The position numbers and the translations under genes are program-made. A model generated the notes under the pieces. That model had not been told where the DNA came from and searched no databases. It saw only the letters and a list, made by a program, of their open reading frames with translations. Below are positions 41,525-51,022 of a stretch of DNA of 64,000 nt, in pieces; position 1 is the stretch's first letter; every line of letters begins with the position of its first letter. Source of the DNA: Candidatus Zixiibacteriota bacterium. GTDB taxonomy: Bacteria; Desulfobacterota; Binatia; UBA9968. Location of the stretch: assembly GCA_035574315.1 (NCBI GenBank), contig DATLYW010000030.1, positions 1-64,000 on the forward strand, written 5' to 3'.

Positions 41525-43012
41525 CTACATCGGGGTGGTGCTCGCGGGGGGCCGGCGGTGGCGCGTGGCCTGCTCGTAGCTGTAAGCCAGGCGGATCATC
41601 CGGCCGTCGTCGTACGGGCGGCCGAGAAAAGTGATGCCGGCCGGCAGGCGGTCGCTCGTGAAACCCGCCGGCACGACCACCGAAGGGACGAAGACCAGAA
41701 AGGTGTTGAGGTGCGGCGCGCCCTTCTGGTCGACGAACGGGGGATTGACGCCGTCGCGGATCAGCGTGGGCTGATGCTCCACCGCCTTGTGCACGATCGC
41801 GTCGAGGCGGTGATCGGCCATCGCCTTCAGCAGGCTGGTCAGCAGCTCTTCGCGCGCCTTGAGGTACTCGTAGTGCGCGGCGGGATCGGGTTTTCGTTTC
41901 CAGCGCTCCTGCGATCCTTTGACCACTTTCGAGAACTCCGGCGATTGCGCCACCGCTTCGCGCGACGGGTAGGGCGAGCGGCCGCTTCTGCCGAAATAGG
42001 TCTTGAAGGACTCTTCCTCCTCGGCGAAGCTGACGGCGCGTTTCGCCAGCAGCTCGTTGAGCCTCGGAATCGAGATCGGGTCGACGATCTCGGCTCCGGC
42101 CTCCCGGAGCTCGCCCACGGCGCGCGCGAAGACTTCGTCCACCCTGGCGAAATCCTCCGACTGCGGCTCGGTGTGGAAGCCCATCGGCTCGCGCAGGATT
42201 CCGATCCGGGCGCCCTTCAGGCCGGCCGGGTCGAGGAATTGCGCGAAGGTTTCGGGGACGTGGGCGGCGCCGCGGGCAGTGAGCGGATCCTCGGGGTCAT
42301 AGCCGACCATCGCGTCGAGCAGCTTCGCCAGGTCGGCTACGGTGCGCGCCATCGGGCCGAGCGAGCCGTTGACCGACGGCCAGCCCGCGAAGACGCCGGA
42401 GCGGCTGACCAGCCCGGCGGTGGGCCTCATGCCGGCAACGCAGTTCCAGATCGCGGGCCGGCGGATCGAGGCGAAGCCCTCCTGGCCGACCGCAACGGTG
42501 CAGTAATTCGCCGAGACGCTCACCGCCGAGCCGCCGGACGAGCCTCCGGCGGTGCGCTCGAGGTCGTAGGGGTTGCGTGTCGAGCCGAACAGCGAGCCGT
42601 GCGTGTCGCCGCCGCCGAGCTCTCCGAGCGTCGCCTTGGCGAGAATGACGGCTCCGGCCCGTTTGAGCCTGTCCACGACGAAACAGTCGCGGTCCGGGAA
42701 ATAGTCCTTGAAGAGGACCGATCCCAACGTGGTGGGCAGGCCACGGACATCGGCCTGGTCCTTGACGACGATCGGGATGCCATGCAGCGGCCCGACGAAT
42801 CCGGAAGCTCGAAAAGCGGTATCGAGACGCTCCGCCTCTGCGAGCGCTCCGGGGTTGATCGTGATGATCGCGTTGAGCGCCGGCCCCTGTTTGTCGTAGC
42901 GGTCGATGCGGTCGAGGTAGAGCTCCACCAGGCGCTTGGCGGTGAGTGCGCCCGAGCGGTACGCCGCGTGGATGTCGTCGATGGTGGTCTCGAGAACGTT
43001 GAAGTCAGCCAT
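41525..43012 (-). CDS. amidase signature family protein with a divergent nucleophile loop
   Basis: Protein of 495 residues of the Ser-cisSer-Lys amidase family. Lys84 lies in HGIPIVVKDQADVRG, and the cis-Ser in RTAGGSSGGSAVSVS (158/159). The nucleophile loop, usually GTDTGGSIRIPA, reads GQEGFASIRRPA, keeping Ser182 but losing the Asp and the Gly-Gly. Activity may persist with changed specificity. Related enzymes hydrolyse amides, nitrile-derived amides or allophanate. It lies on the same strand as the prp genes, 171 bases after the prpB-like gene, and may share their transcript. Substrate unknown. Confidence 0.88.
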   Translation of the reverse strand: MADFNVLETTIDDIHAAYRSGALTAKRLVELYLDRIDRYDKQGPALNAIITINPGALAEAERLDTAFRASGFVGPLHGIPIVVKDQADVRGLPTTLGSVLFKDYFPDRDCFVVDRLKRAGAVILAKATLGELGGGDTHGSLFGSTRNPYDLERTAGGSSGGSAVSVSANYCTVAVGQEGFASIRRPAIWNCVAGMRPTAGLVSRSGVFAGWPSVNGSLGPMARTVADLAKLLDAMVGYDPEDPLTARGAAHVPETFAQFLDPAGLKGARIGILREPMGFHTEPQSEDFARVDEVFARAVGELREAGAEIVDPISIPRLNELLAKRAVSFAEEEESFKTYFGRSGRSPYPSREAVAQSPEFSKVVKGSQERWKRKPDPAAHYEYLKAREELLTSLLKAMADHRLDAIVHKAVEHQPTLIRDGVNPPFVDQKGAPHLNTFLVFVPSVVVPAGFTSDRLPAGITFLGRPYDDGRMIRLAYSYEQATRHRRPPASTTPM

Positions 43013-43183
43013 GTGCCTCTCGTCGCGCAGCAGCCGGTCCGGCCGAACGAAAGAGCCGGCGCAGGCACCGCACCGGAAAACCGCCGGCGCCGCGGCCTTT
43101 GCTGGCGAGCCTATGGCAGGCGAAAGCGCCCGTCAAGGCCGCCCCTGGGCCGGCCGCGGTTCCGCCCGGCGGGCGGGCGCGAA

Positions 43184-44068
43184 TCACGACGGGGCCCCCT
43201 GCTTCTCCGGCAGGTACGCGCGTTCGAGCTTTTGCCAGTCCTCGAGCCCGACGATCCGGTCGCGCTCCTTGAACGAGGCAAGCGCATCGTCCATCGATTC
43301 GGTGGTGCCTTCCCGCCTGAGCAGCTCGAGCACCCGCCGCATCGCGTGGATGGCCGCGCGTTGTGTTTCGGACGGGTAGATGGCGATCCGGTAACCCATC
43401 GCTTCCAGCCGCCGGGCGGGCAGCATCGGGGTCTTCCCGCCTTTGAAGACGTTGACCAGCAGGGGGATGCCGGGAAGCCGCCGGGGAATCTCCTCCAGCT
43501 CCTGCTCCGATTGCGGCGCCTCGACGAAGATCGCGTCGGCACCGGCTTCCGCAAAGGCCCGCGCACGCGCGATCGCATCCTCGAACCCGTGCACGGCCCG
43601 CGCGTCGGTGCGGGCGATGATGCAAAAATCGGGGTCGCTGCGCGCGGCCAGCGCCGCTTCCACCTTCTTGCGCATTTCGGCGAGCGAAACGACTTCCTTG
43701 CCCTCCAGATGGCCGCAGCGCTTGGGCGTGATCTGATCCTCGATGTGGATGGCGGCCACTCCCGCCCGCTCGTATTCGCGGACGGTGCGGACGAGATTGA
43801 CCGCGTTGCCGTAGCCCGTGTCCGCATCGGCGATGACCGGGAGGTCGACCGAGGCGGCCACCAGGGCGGCGCGCTCGATTATCTCGGACATCGTGATCAG
43901 GCCGATGTCCGGAAACCCCATGCTCCTGGCCACCGCGCCGCCGCTGAAGTAGACGGCCTCGAAGCCGGCTTGCTGAACGAGACGGGCGGAAAGGCCGTCG
44001 AAGCAGCCGGGCGCCACGAGCAGCCGGTTGCGGCGAAGGAGATTGCGCAAAGTCTGGCGTGGGTTCAT
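43184..44068 (-). CDS. prpB: isocitrate lyase/PEP mutase family, probable 2-methylisocitrate lyase
   Basis: TIM-barrel lyase of 294 residues. It shows the family motifs LLVAPGCFDGLSARLVQQAG, PVIADADTGYGNAVNLVRTV, and IHIEDQITPKRCGHLEGK, where the Cys in KRCGH is the catalytic residue of isocitrate and methylisocitrate lyases. Position just after prpD and prpC homologues supports cleavage of 2-methylisocitrate to pyruvate and succinate, the last step of the methylcitrate cycle. Related families (dimethylmalate, oxaloacetate or phosphonate enzymes) cannot be fully excluded by sequence alone. The gap to prpD is 22 bases. Confidence 0.8.
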   Translation of the reverse strand: MNPRQTLRNLLRRNRLLVAPGCFDGLSARLVQQAGFEAVYFSGGAVARSMGFPDIGLITMSEIIERAALVAASVDLPVIADADTGYGNAVNLVRTVREYERAGVAAIHIEDQITPKRCGHLEGKEVVSLAEMRKKVEAALAARSDPDFCIIARTDARAVHGFEDAIARARAFAEAGADAIFVEAPQSEQELEEIPRRLPGIPLLVNVFKGGKTPMLPARRLEAMGYRIAIYPSETQRAAIHAMRRVLELLRREGTTESMDDALASFKERDRIVGLEDWQKLERAYLPEKQGAPS

Positions 44069-44090
44069 CGTCCACCTCTTCTCGAGCGGT

Positions 44091-45533
44091 TCATGGCGGT
44101 CCGTCGAGCGCGAAGAGATCCACGAAGCGATCGACCGGCGTTTCCTCTAGCCTGTCGGAGGCCGCGCAGAGCTCCAGGATCGCCCCGCATCGTTCCCGCG
44201 GAAGCCGGGATTCCAGATTGGCCGCGAATTTCCGCAGCAGCAGAGGGATGCCTTCGCTACGGCGCCGGCGGTGGCCGATCGGATACTCGACGACGACGTT
44301 GGCGGTTTTCGAGCCGTCCTTGAAGAAGACCTGGACCGCGTTGGCGATCGAGCGCTTGTCGGGATCGAGATAGTCGCGCGAGTAGCGCGGCTCCTCGACG
44401 ACGACCATCTTCGCCCGCAAGGCGTCGATGCGCGGGTCGGCCGCGACGCGGTCCTGGTAGTGGTCCGCGGTCAGCTCGCCGAAGATCAGGCCCACCGCCG
44501 TCATGTACTGCAGGCAATGATCGCGATCGGCGGGATTGTGGAGCGGTCCGGGCTTGTCGATGATCCGGATTGCGGACTCCTGGGTCGTGATCACGACGCG
44601 CTCGACCTCGTCGAGGCGATGGCTCACCTCGCCGTGGAGCTGGAGCGCGCATTCGACGGCGGTTTGCGCGTGGAATTCGGCGGGGAAGGAGATCTTGAAG
44701 AGCACGTTTTCCATCACGTAGGAGCCGAACGGGCGGGGAAGGACGAAGCTCTTGCCGCGGAACAGGACGTCGTAGAAGCCCCAGGTCCGCGCCGACAGCG
44801 CCGAGGGGTAGCCGATCTCGCCCTGGAGCGCGAGGAGCGCCAGGCGGACGCCGCGCGACGTCGCGTCGCCCGCGGCCCAGGACTTGCGCGGTCCGGTATT
44901 GGGGGCGTGGCGGTAGAGCCGCAGGCTGCCGCCGTCGGCCCACGCGTTGGAGACCGCGCTCACGATCTGGTCGCGAGTGCCGCCGAGCAGTGCGGTCGCG
45001 ACGGCCGTCGTCGCCAGCCGCACCAGGAGAACGTGGTCCAGCCCGACGCGGTTGAAGCTGTTCTCGAGCGCCAGGACGCCCTGGATCTCGTGCGCCTTGA
45101 TCATCGCCCGGAGGACGTCGCGCACCACCAGCCGGCCGCCGCGCGCCCGGTTGAGGTAGTCGGCGACCATGAGGATGCCGCCGAGGTTGTCGGACGGATG
45201 GCCCCACTCGGCCGCGAGCCAGGTGTCGTTGAAATCGAGCCAGCGGATCATCGTGCCGAGATTGAAAGCGGCTTGAACCGGGTCGAGGCGCCAGGGGGTG
45301 CCCGGAACGCGAGCTCCGTTCGGCAGAAACGCGCCCGGAACGACCGGCCCGAGATGCTTCGTGCACTCGGGATAGCGAAGCGCCAGCAGGGCGCAGCCGA
45401 GCGAGTCCATCAGGCAGTAGCGTGCGGTCTCGTAAGCCTCGCGGCTCTCGGGCACGTAACCGGCCGCGTAGTCGGCGATCTCGACCATCAGCGGATCGGG
45501 AGCGGGGCGGCTCTCGGGAGCGGCGTCGTTCAT
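44091..45533 (-). CDS. prpD: MmgE/PrpD family protein, probable 2-methylcitrate dehydratase
   Basis: Protein of 480 residues. The family pattern includes [20 protein letters not shown], the active-site region [20 protein letters not shown] with [16 protein letters not shown], and [11 protein letters not shown]. PrpD dehydrates 2-methylcitrate to 2-methylaconitate. It lies between the citrate synthase homologue (34 bases upstream) and the prpB-like gene. The order prpC-prpD-prpB supports a methylcitrate cycle for propionyl-CoA. No acnD/prpF pair is visible. Confidence 0.88.
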   Translation of the reverse strand: MNDAAPESRPAPDPLMVEIADYAAGYVPESREAYETARYCLMDSLGCALLALRYPECTKHLGPVVPGAFLPNGARVPGTPWRLDPVQAAFNLGTMIRWLDFNDTWLAAEWGHPSDNLGGILMVADYLNRARGGRLVVRDVLRAMIKAHEIQGVLALENSFNRVGLDHVLLVRLATTAVATALLGGTRDQIVSAVSNAWADGGSLRLYRHAPNTGPRKSWAAGDATSRGVRLALLALQGEIGYPSALSARTWGFYDVLFRGKSFVLPRPFGSYVMENVLFKISFPAEFHAQTAVECALQLHGEVSHRLDEVERVVITTQESAIRIIDKPGPLHNPADRDHCLQYMTAVGLIFGELTADHYQDRVAADPRIDALRAKMVVVEEPRYSRDYLDPDKRSIANAVQVFFKDGSKTANVVVEYPIGHRRRRSEGIPLLLRKFAANLESRLPRERCGAILELCAASDRLEETPVDRFVDLFALDGPP

Positions 45534-45566
45534 GGGCCTGACGAAGCGGCGCGGCCGGCGTTCCTT

Positions 45567-46691
45567 TCACGCGCCGCGGCGGGAAAGCGGGACGAACGGC
45601 CTGGATTCGGGCCCGATGTACTCGGCATTGGGCCGGATCAGCCGATTGTCCGCGCGCTGCTCGAAGATGTGCGCGGCCCAGCCGGTGATACGCGCGATCA
45701 CGAAAAGCGGCGTGAAGAACTGCGTCGGGATGCCGCAGAAGCGGTAAGCCGAGGCACTGTAGAAGTCGAGATTGGGAAACAGGTTCTTCTCCCGACGCAT
45801 CACCTGTTCGATCCGCTCCGACACGGGATAGAGCCGTTCGTCGCCGCACGCGCTCGCCAGCCGTTGCGCCCAGCGCTTGATCACGTCGGAACGGGGATCG
45901 CGGACCTTGTAAACGCGATGTCCGAAGCCCATGACCAGCTTTTTCTCCCGGATCATCTGGAGCACCGCGCGCTCCGCCTCGTCGGGCGACGAGAAGCGTT
46001 CGATCAGCTCCATCGCGGCTTCGTTGGCGCCCCCGTGCAGCGGACCCCGCAGAGCGCCGATCGCGCCGGTGACCGCGGAGTAAAAGTCGGCGAGCGTGGA
46101 GGTGATCGTGCGGGCCGTGAAGGTCGAAGCGTTGAACTCGTGCTCGGCGTAGAGGATCAGCGAGACGTCCACGGCGCGCCGGGTGAGCTCGTCGGGCTTT
46201 CGGCGGTGGAGCAGATGGAGGAAGTGGCCCGCGGTGCTGTCGTCGTCGGTTTCCGTTTCGATGCGCTCGCCGCGGACGGCGAAGTGATGCCAGTAAAGGA
46301 GCATGGAAGAGAAGCAGGCGGTCAGGCGGTTGGCAATCGCGATCTGGTCGCGGTCGGGGCCTTCGGGCTCCATCGCGCCGAGCGCCGAGCAACCGGTGCG
46401 CATCACGTCCATCGGGTGGGCCGAGGCGGGAATCTGCTCGAGCACGGTCTTGAGCGGCGCGGGAAGGGCGCGCAGCGCGATCAGGTTTTTTTGGTACTCG
46501 GCGAGCGCACGCGCGTCGGGCAGCCTGCCGTAGATCAGAAGATAGGCGACCTCCTCGAAGCTGGCGTGCTCCGCGAGGTCGTAGATCGAGTAGCCGCGGT
46601 AGCTCAGCCCCGTTCCTTCCTTCTCCACGGTGGCGACCGCCGTCCGCCCCGCGATCACGCCCTCCAGCCCTCCGCTTTTCTGGCTTGCCAT
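45567..46691 (-). CDS. prpC: citrate synthase family, probable 2-methylcitrate synthase
   Basis: Protein of 374 residues, the short form typical of 2-methylcitrate and type I dimeric citrate synthases. It shows TGLSYRGYSIYDLAEHASFE, the catalytic His region LHGGANEAAMELIE, FGHRVYKVRDPRSDVIK and the catalytic Asp region NLDFYSASAYRFCGIPTQFF. It condenses propionyl-CoA (or acetyl-CoA) with oxaloacetate. The methylcitrate role is inferred from the adjacent prpD and prpB-like genes and the divergent acrylyl-CoA reductase. The start at 46691 has GGAGGG 5 bases upstream; the open frame upstream has no homology. Confidence 0.88.
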   Translation of the reverse strand: MASQKSGGLEGVIAGRTAVATVEKEGTGLSYRGYSIYDLAEHASFEEVAYLLIYGRLPDARALAEYQKNLIALRALPAPLKTVLEQIPASAHPMDVMRTGCSALGAMEPEGPDRDQIAIANRLTACFSSMLLYWHHFAVRGERIETETDDDSTAGHFLHLLHRRKPDELTRRAVDVSLILYAEHEFNASTFTARTITSTLADFYSAVTGAIGALRGPLHGGANEAAMELIERFSSPDEAERAVLQMIREKKLVMGFGHRVYKVRDPRSDVIKRWAQRLASACGDERLYPVSERIEQVMRREKNLFPNLDFYSASAYRFCGIPTQFFTPLFVIARITGWAAHIFEQRADNRLIRPNAEYIGPESRPFVPLSRRGA

Positions 46692-46893
46692 GGAACCCTC
46701 CGCGGCTTGCCGCGCAGCACGCCTGGAAGCGTCGCGCGTCCTCGTGCCGGGACCGGGCGACGCCGACGCCTCCGAAACACCATCTACTCTTGACATAGTT
46801 CGATGAATTTGGGAAGTGCAGCTTACGCCCGCGGCCCGAAGCGGCGGCTGTCCGCGGACGCGCCGGAGGAAAACAACAACAGGAGCTTCGAAA

Positions 46894-47898
46894 ATGGCGT
46901 TGCCGCAGAGTTTCAAGGCGATGGTGGTCTCGGAGACCGCCGACAAGAGGTTCGTGCGGGAGATCAAGGAACGCGCTATCGACGACCTTCCGGCCGGAGA
47001 GCTGCTGATCGAGGTGCGCTACTCCTCGCTCAACTACAAGGACGCGCTATCAGCCACCGGCAACCGCGGCGTGACGAAAAACTATCCGCACACCCCGGGA
47101 ATCGATGCGGCCGGCGTCGTCGTTCGCTCGTCCACCCGGGAGTTCGCGCCCGGGGACGAAGTGATCGTGACCGGTTACGACCTCGGGATGAACACGCCCG
47201 GCGGCTTCGGGCAGTACATCAGCGTCCCCGCCGCCTGGGCGGTGAGGTCGCCGCGCGGATTGAGCCTGCGCGACAGCATGGCCTACGGCACCGCCGGGCT
47301 GACCGCGGCGCTCTGCGTCATACGATTGACGGCGTCCGGATTGGCCAGGGACGCGGGCGAGGTTCTCGTCACCGGGGCGACGGGAGGGGTCGGGAGCATG
47401 GCCGTCGGGATTCTCGGCAAGCTCGGGTTCAACGTCGTCGCCGCGACCGGCAAAGCCGACGCGAAAGATTTCCTCGCCTCCCTCGGCGCCAGGGCGGTCG
47501 TTTCGCGGGAAGAGGTCGACGACCGCTCGGGCAGGCCGCTGCAAAAAGAACGCTGGGCGGGCGTGGTCGACACGGTCGGCGGCAACATTCTCGCCACGGC
47601 CGTCAAGTCGACGCGTTACGGCGGGCTGGTGGCGGCGTGCGGCAACGCGATGTCGGCCGAGCTGAGCCTGACCGTCTATCCTTTCATCCTCAGGGGTGTG
47701 AGCCTGCTGGGAGTCGATTCGGTCCAGATCCCGATGAGCACGCGCCAGCGCGTCTGGCAGAAGCTCGCGGGCGAGTGGAAGCTGGATCTGTCCACTCCCC
47801 TGATCTCCGAGCGCTCGCTCGAGGAGCTCAGCCCCGAGATCGACCGGATCCTGAAGGGCGAGATGCAGGGACGGGTGGTGGTGCGCGTGGGAGCGTGA
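46894..47898 (+). CDS. acuI: acrylyl-CoA reductase-like MDR oxidoreductase (YhdH/AcuI family)
   Basis: Zinc-independent medium-chain reductase of 334 residues. The family is recognised by SSLNYKDALSATGNRGVTKN, PHTPGIDAAGVV, the NADPH loop VLVTGATGGVGSMAVGIL, and the C-terminal FILRGVSLLGVDSVQIPM. AcuI/YhdH reduces acryloyl-CoA to propionyl-CoA with NADPH. It is divergent from prpC, so its product could feed the methylcitrate cycle across the shared promoter region. AGGAG lies about 8 bases before the ATG at 46894. Other YhdH relatives reduce quinones, so the substrate is inferred. Confidence 0.9.
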   Translation: MALPQSFKAMVVSETADKRFVREIKERAIDDLPAGELLIEVRYSSLNYKDALSATGNRGVTKNYPHTPGIDAAGVVVRSSTREFAPGDEVIVTGYDLGMNTPGGFGQYISVPAAWAVRSPRGLSLRDSMAYGTAGLTAALCVIRLTASGLARDAGEVLVTGATGGVGSMAVGILGKLGFNVVAATGKADAKDFLASLGARAVVSREEVDDRSGRPLQKERWAGVVDTVGGNILATAVKSTRYGGLVAACGNAMSAELSLTVYPFILRGVSLLGVDSVQIPMSTRQRVWQKLAGEWKLDLSTPLISERSLEELSPEIDRILKGEMQGRVVVRVGA

Positions 47899-47945
47899 CC
47901 CCGGGGAACGACCCGATCGACGCGGGTCGCGAGTGGAGGCCGGCC

Positions 47946-50342
47946 ATGGCAGCGGAGGCGAAGGAAGGCGCGCTGGACCACCTGCGCGTGGTCGAGATCG
48001 GCGATCTTCCCGCTGCGTACGCGACGCGGCTTCTCGGCGACCTCGGGGCGGACGTCGTCAAAGTCGAGCCCCCGGGCGGCGACCCGAGCCGCCGCCTGCC
48101 GCCGTTCGCCGGCGGGATCGAGCATCCGGAGCGCAGCCTCGCTTTCATCAACGCGAATACCAATAAGCGCAGCATCGTTCTCGACCCCGCGGGAGCGGCG
48201 CGGGACCGCGAGCTGCTGGAGCTGCTGCTTGCGTCGGCGCACGTCTTCATCGAAGCGACGCCCGCGGGTTTTCTGGAAAGCTTCGGCCTGACGGACGAGC
48301 GCCTCGGCGAGATCGCGCCGGCGCTGGTGACGGTTTCCATCAGCCCGTTCGGCCGCACCGGTCCTTACCGCACCTACAAAGGGAGCGACGCAATCGCCAA
48401 CGCCAGCGGCGGTTTCCTGTTCGGCCAGGGGGACGACACGAAAGGGCAGTGCACCGCGCCCTGCCATCTGGCCTACCAGCTCGCGGCGTGCGTGGCGGCC
48501 GCTCTGGCTCTCGCGGGAGTGCGGCACGCGCGGCGGAGCGGAGCGGGGCAGCGGATCGACGTCTCGTTGCAGGAAGCGCTGACCTTCACGAACAGCAGCT
48601 CGGTGGCTCGCTACAGCCGCGAGAACCGCCTGGAACGGCGGCCGGGGAGCAGACACTACGGCGGCGCGGGGACCAACATCTATCGCTGCAAGGACGGACG
48701 CTACGTCCATTTCACGACCAACATGCCGCACATGTGGCGCGAGTTCGCGCAGAACTGGCTGGGCGATCCGGAGCTGGCGCGGCCGGAGTGGGAGAGCGCG
48801 CGCCACCGCGAGGCCCATGCGGAGAGGGTGGGGCGGGCGTTCGCCGAATTCATCGCGCGCTTCACGGCGGAGGAATTCTGCAACGAGGCGCAGCGGCGCC
48901 ACCTGGCGGCGGCCCCGCTCAACACCGTGGGAGAGTTCGTGGCGTGCGAGCAACTGCGGGCGCGCGGCTGGCTGCAGGAGATCGAGCACCCGGTGATCGG
49001 CCGCTACACCGCGCCGGGATTTCCCATGAGGCTTTCCCTCACGCCGATGCGGATCCGCCGCCCGGCGCCCCTTCTCGACCAGCACCGCGCCGAGATCGCC
49101 GGGGAGCTCGAAGGTCGGCTGTCCGGCCGGCCGCCGCGGGCCGCCCACGCGGAGGGGGCGCGGCGGCCGATGCTCGAGGGTCTGCGGATGGCCGATCTCA
49201 CGCAACAGTATGCCGGCCCGCTCGGCACGGAGATGCTGGCGTACTACGGCATGGAGGTGATCAAGATTGAATCGGCGGTCGTCCCGAGCAAGGACCGCGA
49301 GGCGGCGGTGCACGCCGATATGAACCGTTGCAAGCTCGGCTGCACGATCAACCTGCGTCACCCGGAGGGCAAGGAGCTGTTCCGCAGTCTGATCGCCCGG
49401 TCGGACGCGGTGGTGGACAACTTCAGCGCGGGGGTGCTCGAGCGGCTGGGCTTCGGATTCGAGGAGCTGCAGAGGATCAACCCGGGAATCGTGCAGGCGG
49501 TGATGCCGGGCTGGGGCCTCGAGGGCCCGCTCAGGTCCTGGGTCGCGTGGGGATGGCAGCTGCTGGCCTACACCGGAGTGATGCGGCTGTGGGGGTACCC
49601 CGACTCGCCGATGGAGAGCCGCTGCAAGATCGCCTGGCCCGACCGGGTCGCCGCCGCGACGATGATGCTCGGAGTGCTCGCGGCGCTCGAGTATCGCGAC
49701 CGAACGGGCCGGGGCCAGTTCGTGGAGGCGGCGATGCTGGAAGCGCAGGGGGCGATGCTCGGGCCCGCGGTTCTCGACTACACGGTCAACGGCCGGGAGT
49801 GGGAGGCCGCCGGCTATGGCGAGGTTCTCGGGGAACCGTATGCGCCCTACGGCTGCTATCCCTGCAGGGGCGAGGACCAGTGGATCATCATCGCCTGCGC
49901 CGGCGACCGGGAATGGCAAAGCATGGCGCGATTGATCGGCGAGCCGTGGGCGGCGAGCGAGAAGCTGGCGACTCATGCGGGGCGGAAGGAGCTTCGCGAC
50001 GAGCTGGACCGCGAGCTGTCGCGTTGGACCCGGCGGCTGACGCCGCGGCAGGCGTTCCGCCTGCTGCAGGAAGCCGGCGTCGCGGCCGGCATACCGATGT
50101 CCGGCGAGGATCTCTTCTACGACATCCACCTGCGGGCGAGAGGCCACATCGTCGAGACGGAGGCTCGACCCTGGGGAAAGATCGTGCACCATGGCCTTCC
50201 CGGAATTCCGTCGCTGTCGCGCGCCGACGCGGCGCGACCCGCGCCGTGGATCGGAGCCGACAACGACTACGTCTTCGGCGTCGTTCTGGGTTTGGGGCAT
50301 GAAAGGATCGCCGAGCTCACGGAGGCCGGAGCGATCCGGTGA
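47946..50342 (+). CDS. fused two-domain CaiB/BaiF CoA-transferase; first domain lacks the catalytic Asp
   Basis: Protein of 798 residues made of two class III CoA-transferase domains. Domain 1 runs ~1-395 (LRVVEIGDLPAAYATRLLGD, NANTNKRSIVLDP), domain 2 from ~408 (LRMADLTQQYAGPLGTEML). The catalytic Asp (Asp169 of formyl-CoA transferase) aligns with Asp566 in WPDRVAAATMMLGVLAALEY of domain 2, but with His174 (CHLAYQLAACV) in domain 1. The protein thus has one active site built in a single chain. DMSP CoA-transferase/lyase DddD has the same fused layout with the Asp in the second half. It follows acuI by 47 bases. Substrate unknown. Confidence 0.88.
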   Translation: MAAEAKEGALDHLRVVEIGDLPAAYATRLLGDLGADVVKVEPPGGDPSRRLPPFAGGIEHPERSLAFINANTNKRSIVLDPAGAARDRELLELLLASAHVFIEATPAGFLESFGLTDERLGEIAPALVTVSISPFGRTGPYRTYKGSDAIANASGGFLFGQGDDTKGQCTAPCHLAYQLAACVAAALALAGVRHARRSGAGQRIDVSLQEALTFTNSSSVARYSRENRLERRPGSRHYGGAGTNIYRCKDGRYVHFTTNMPHMWREFAQNWLGDPELARPEWESARHREAHAERVGRAFAEFIARFTAEEFCNEAQRRHLAAAPLNTVGEFVACEQLRARGWLQEIEHPVIGRYTAPGFPMRLSLTPMRIRRPAPLLDQHRAEIAGELEGRLSGRPPRAAHAEGARRPMLEGLRMADLTQQYAGPLGTEMLAYYGMEVIKIESAVVPSKDREAAVHADMNRCKLGCTINLRHPEGKELFRSLIARSDAVVDNFSAGVLERLGFGFEELQRINPGIVQAVMPGWGLEGPLRSWVAWGWQLLAYTGVMRLWGYPDSPMESRCKIAWPDRVAAATMMLGVLAALEYRDRTGRGQFVEAAMLEAQGAMLGPAVLDYTVNGREWEAAGYGEVLGEPYAPYGCYPCRGEDQWIIIACAGDREWQSMARLIGEPWAASEKLATHAGRKELRDELDRELSRWTRRLTPRQAFRLLQEAGVAAGIPMSGEDLFYDIHLRARGHIVETEARPWGKIVHHGLPGIPSLSRADAARPAPWIGADNDYVFGVVLGLGHERIAELTEAGAIR

Positions 50343-50367
50343 GCCTCGGCGGCTGAGGGATGGAGGA

Positions 50368-51012
50368 ATGGCGCTGGCGCAAAGCAAGGTGGTGGCGAAG
50401 AACTCGGGGGCGGCGTTTGCCGTCAGGAAGGGACAGCTGCTGCGCGTTGCGGGCCGAAGCATCGTCGACCTCGTGGCTTTCAACCTGCACGATGTCCGCG
50501 AGCGCTTCGATCAGGCGAGGACCAAGACCAACCAGGCGAAGATCTTCATCAGCACCGGGGATGTGCTCTATTCGAAACGAAACAACCCGATGCTGAGGAT
50601 CGTGCGGGACACCTTTACCGGGGGTCGACACGATCTGCAAAAAGGCATGTGCAGCCGCAGGCGCTTCGAGATGGTCGCCAGCGGCGCGTCGCTGAGGGTG
50701 TTCGCGGAGGGAGTCGACATCAACCCCAAAGCCCCGGAGGAGCTCCCGGATCACGGATGCTGGGAGAACCTGAGCGAAGCGCTGAGGCCTTGGAACATCG
50801 ATCCCGACGACGTGCCGAGCCCGTTCAATCTGTTTCAATGCATGCGCATCGATCCCGACACCGGAGCCATGTACGACACGCTCGTGCGCCCGAAAGAGGA
50901 AGCATGCGTCGATTTTCGGGCGGAGATGGATTGCCTGGTCGCCGTCAGCGCCTGCCCCGAATCCGGGCGCGGAGGTGCAATCCGGATCGAGATCCACGAC
51001 GGCGAGCCTTAA
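50368..51012 (+). CDS. DUF1989 (urea carboxylase-associated) family protein
   Basis: Protein of 214 residues. The pattern AVRKGQLLRVAGRSIVDLVA followed by KIFISTGDVLYSKRNNPMLR and HDLQKGMCSRRRFEM is that of DUF1989, found next to urea carboxylase and in aminomethyl-transfer-like proteins. Three Cys-containing loops, including GCWENLSEAL near 130, are typical of the family. The family's biochemical role is not established. It lies 25 bases after the CoA-transferase gene, probably in the same transcript. GGAGG sits just before the ATG at 50368. No urea carboxylase is nearby. Confidence 0.85.
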   Translation: MALAQSKVVAKNSGAAFAVRKGQLLRVAGRSIVDLVAFNLHDVRERFDQARTKTNQAKIFISTGDVLYSKRNNPMLRIVRDTFTGGRHDLQKGMCSRRRFEMVASGASLRVFAEGVDINPKAPEELPDHGCWENLSEALRPWNIDPDDVPSPFNLFQCMRIDPDTGAMYDTLVRPKEEACVDFRAEMDCLVAVSACPESGRGGAIRIEIHDGEP

Positions 51013-51022
51013 CCCCCCTGCC

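Noticed and set aside
41558-50483. Several frames of more than 800 codons antisense to the amidase, prp and CoA-transferase genes
   Set aside because: High GC removes stop codons on the opposite strand. The sense genes have catalytic motifs; the antisense frames have none.
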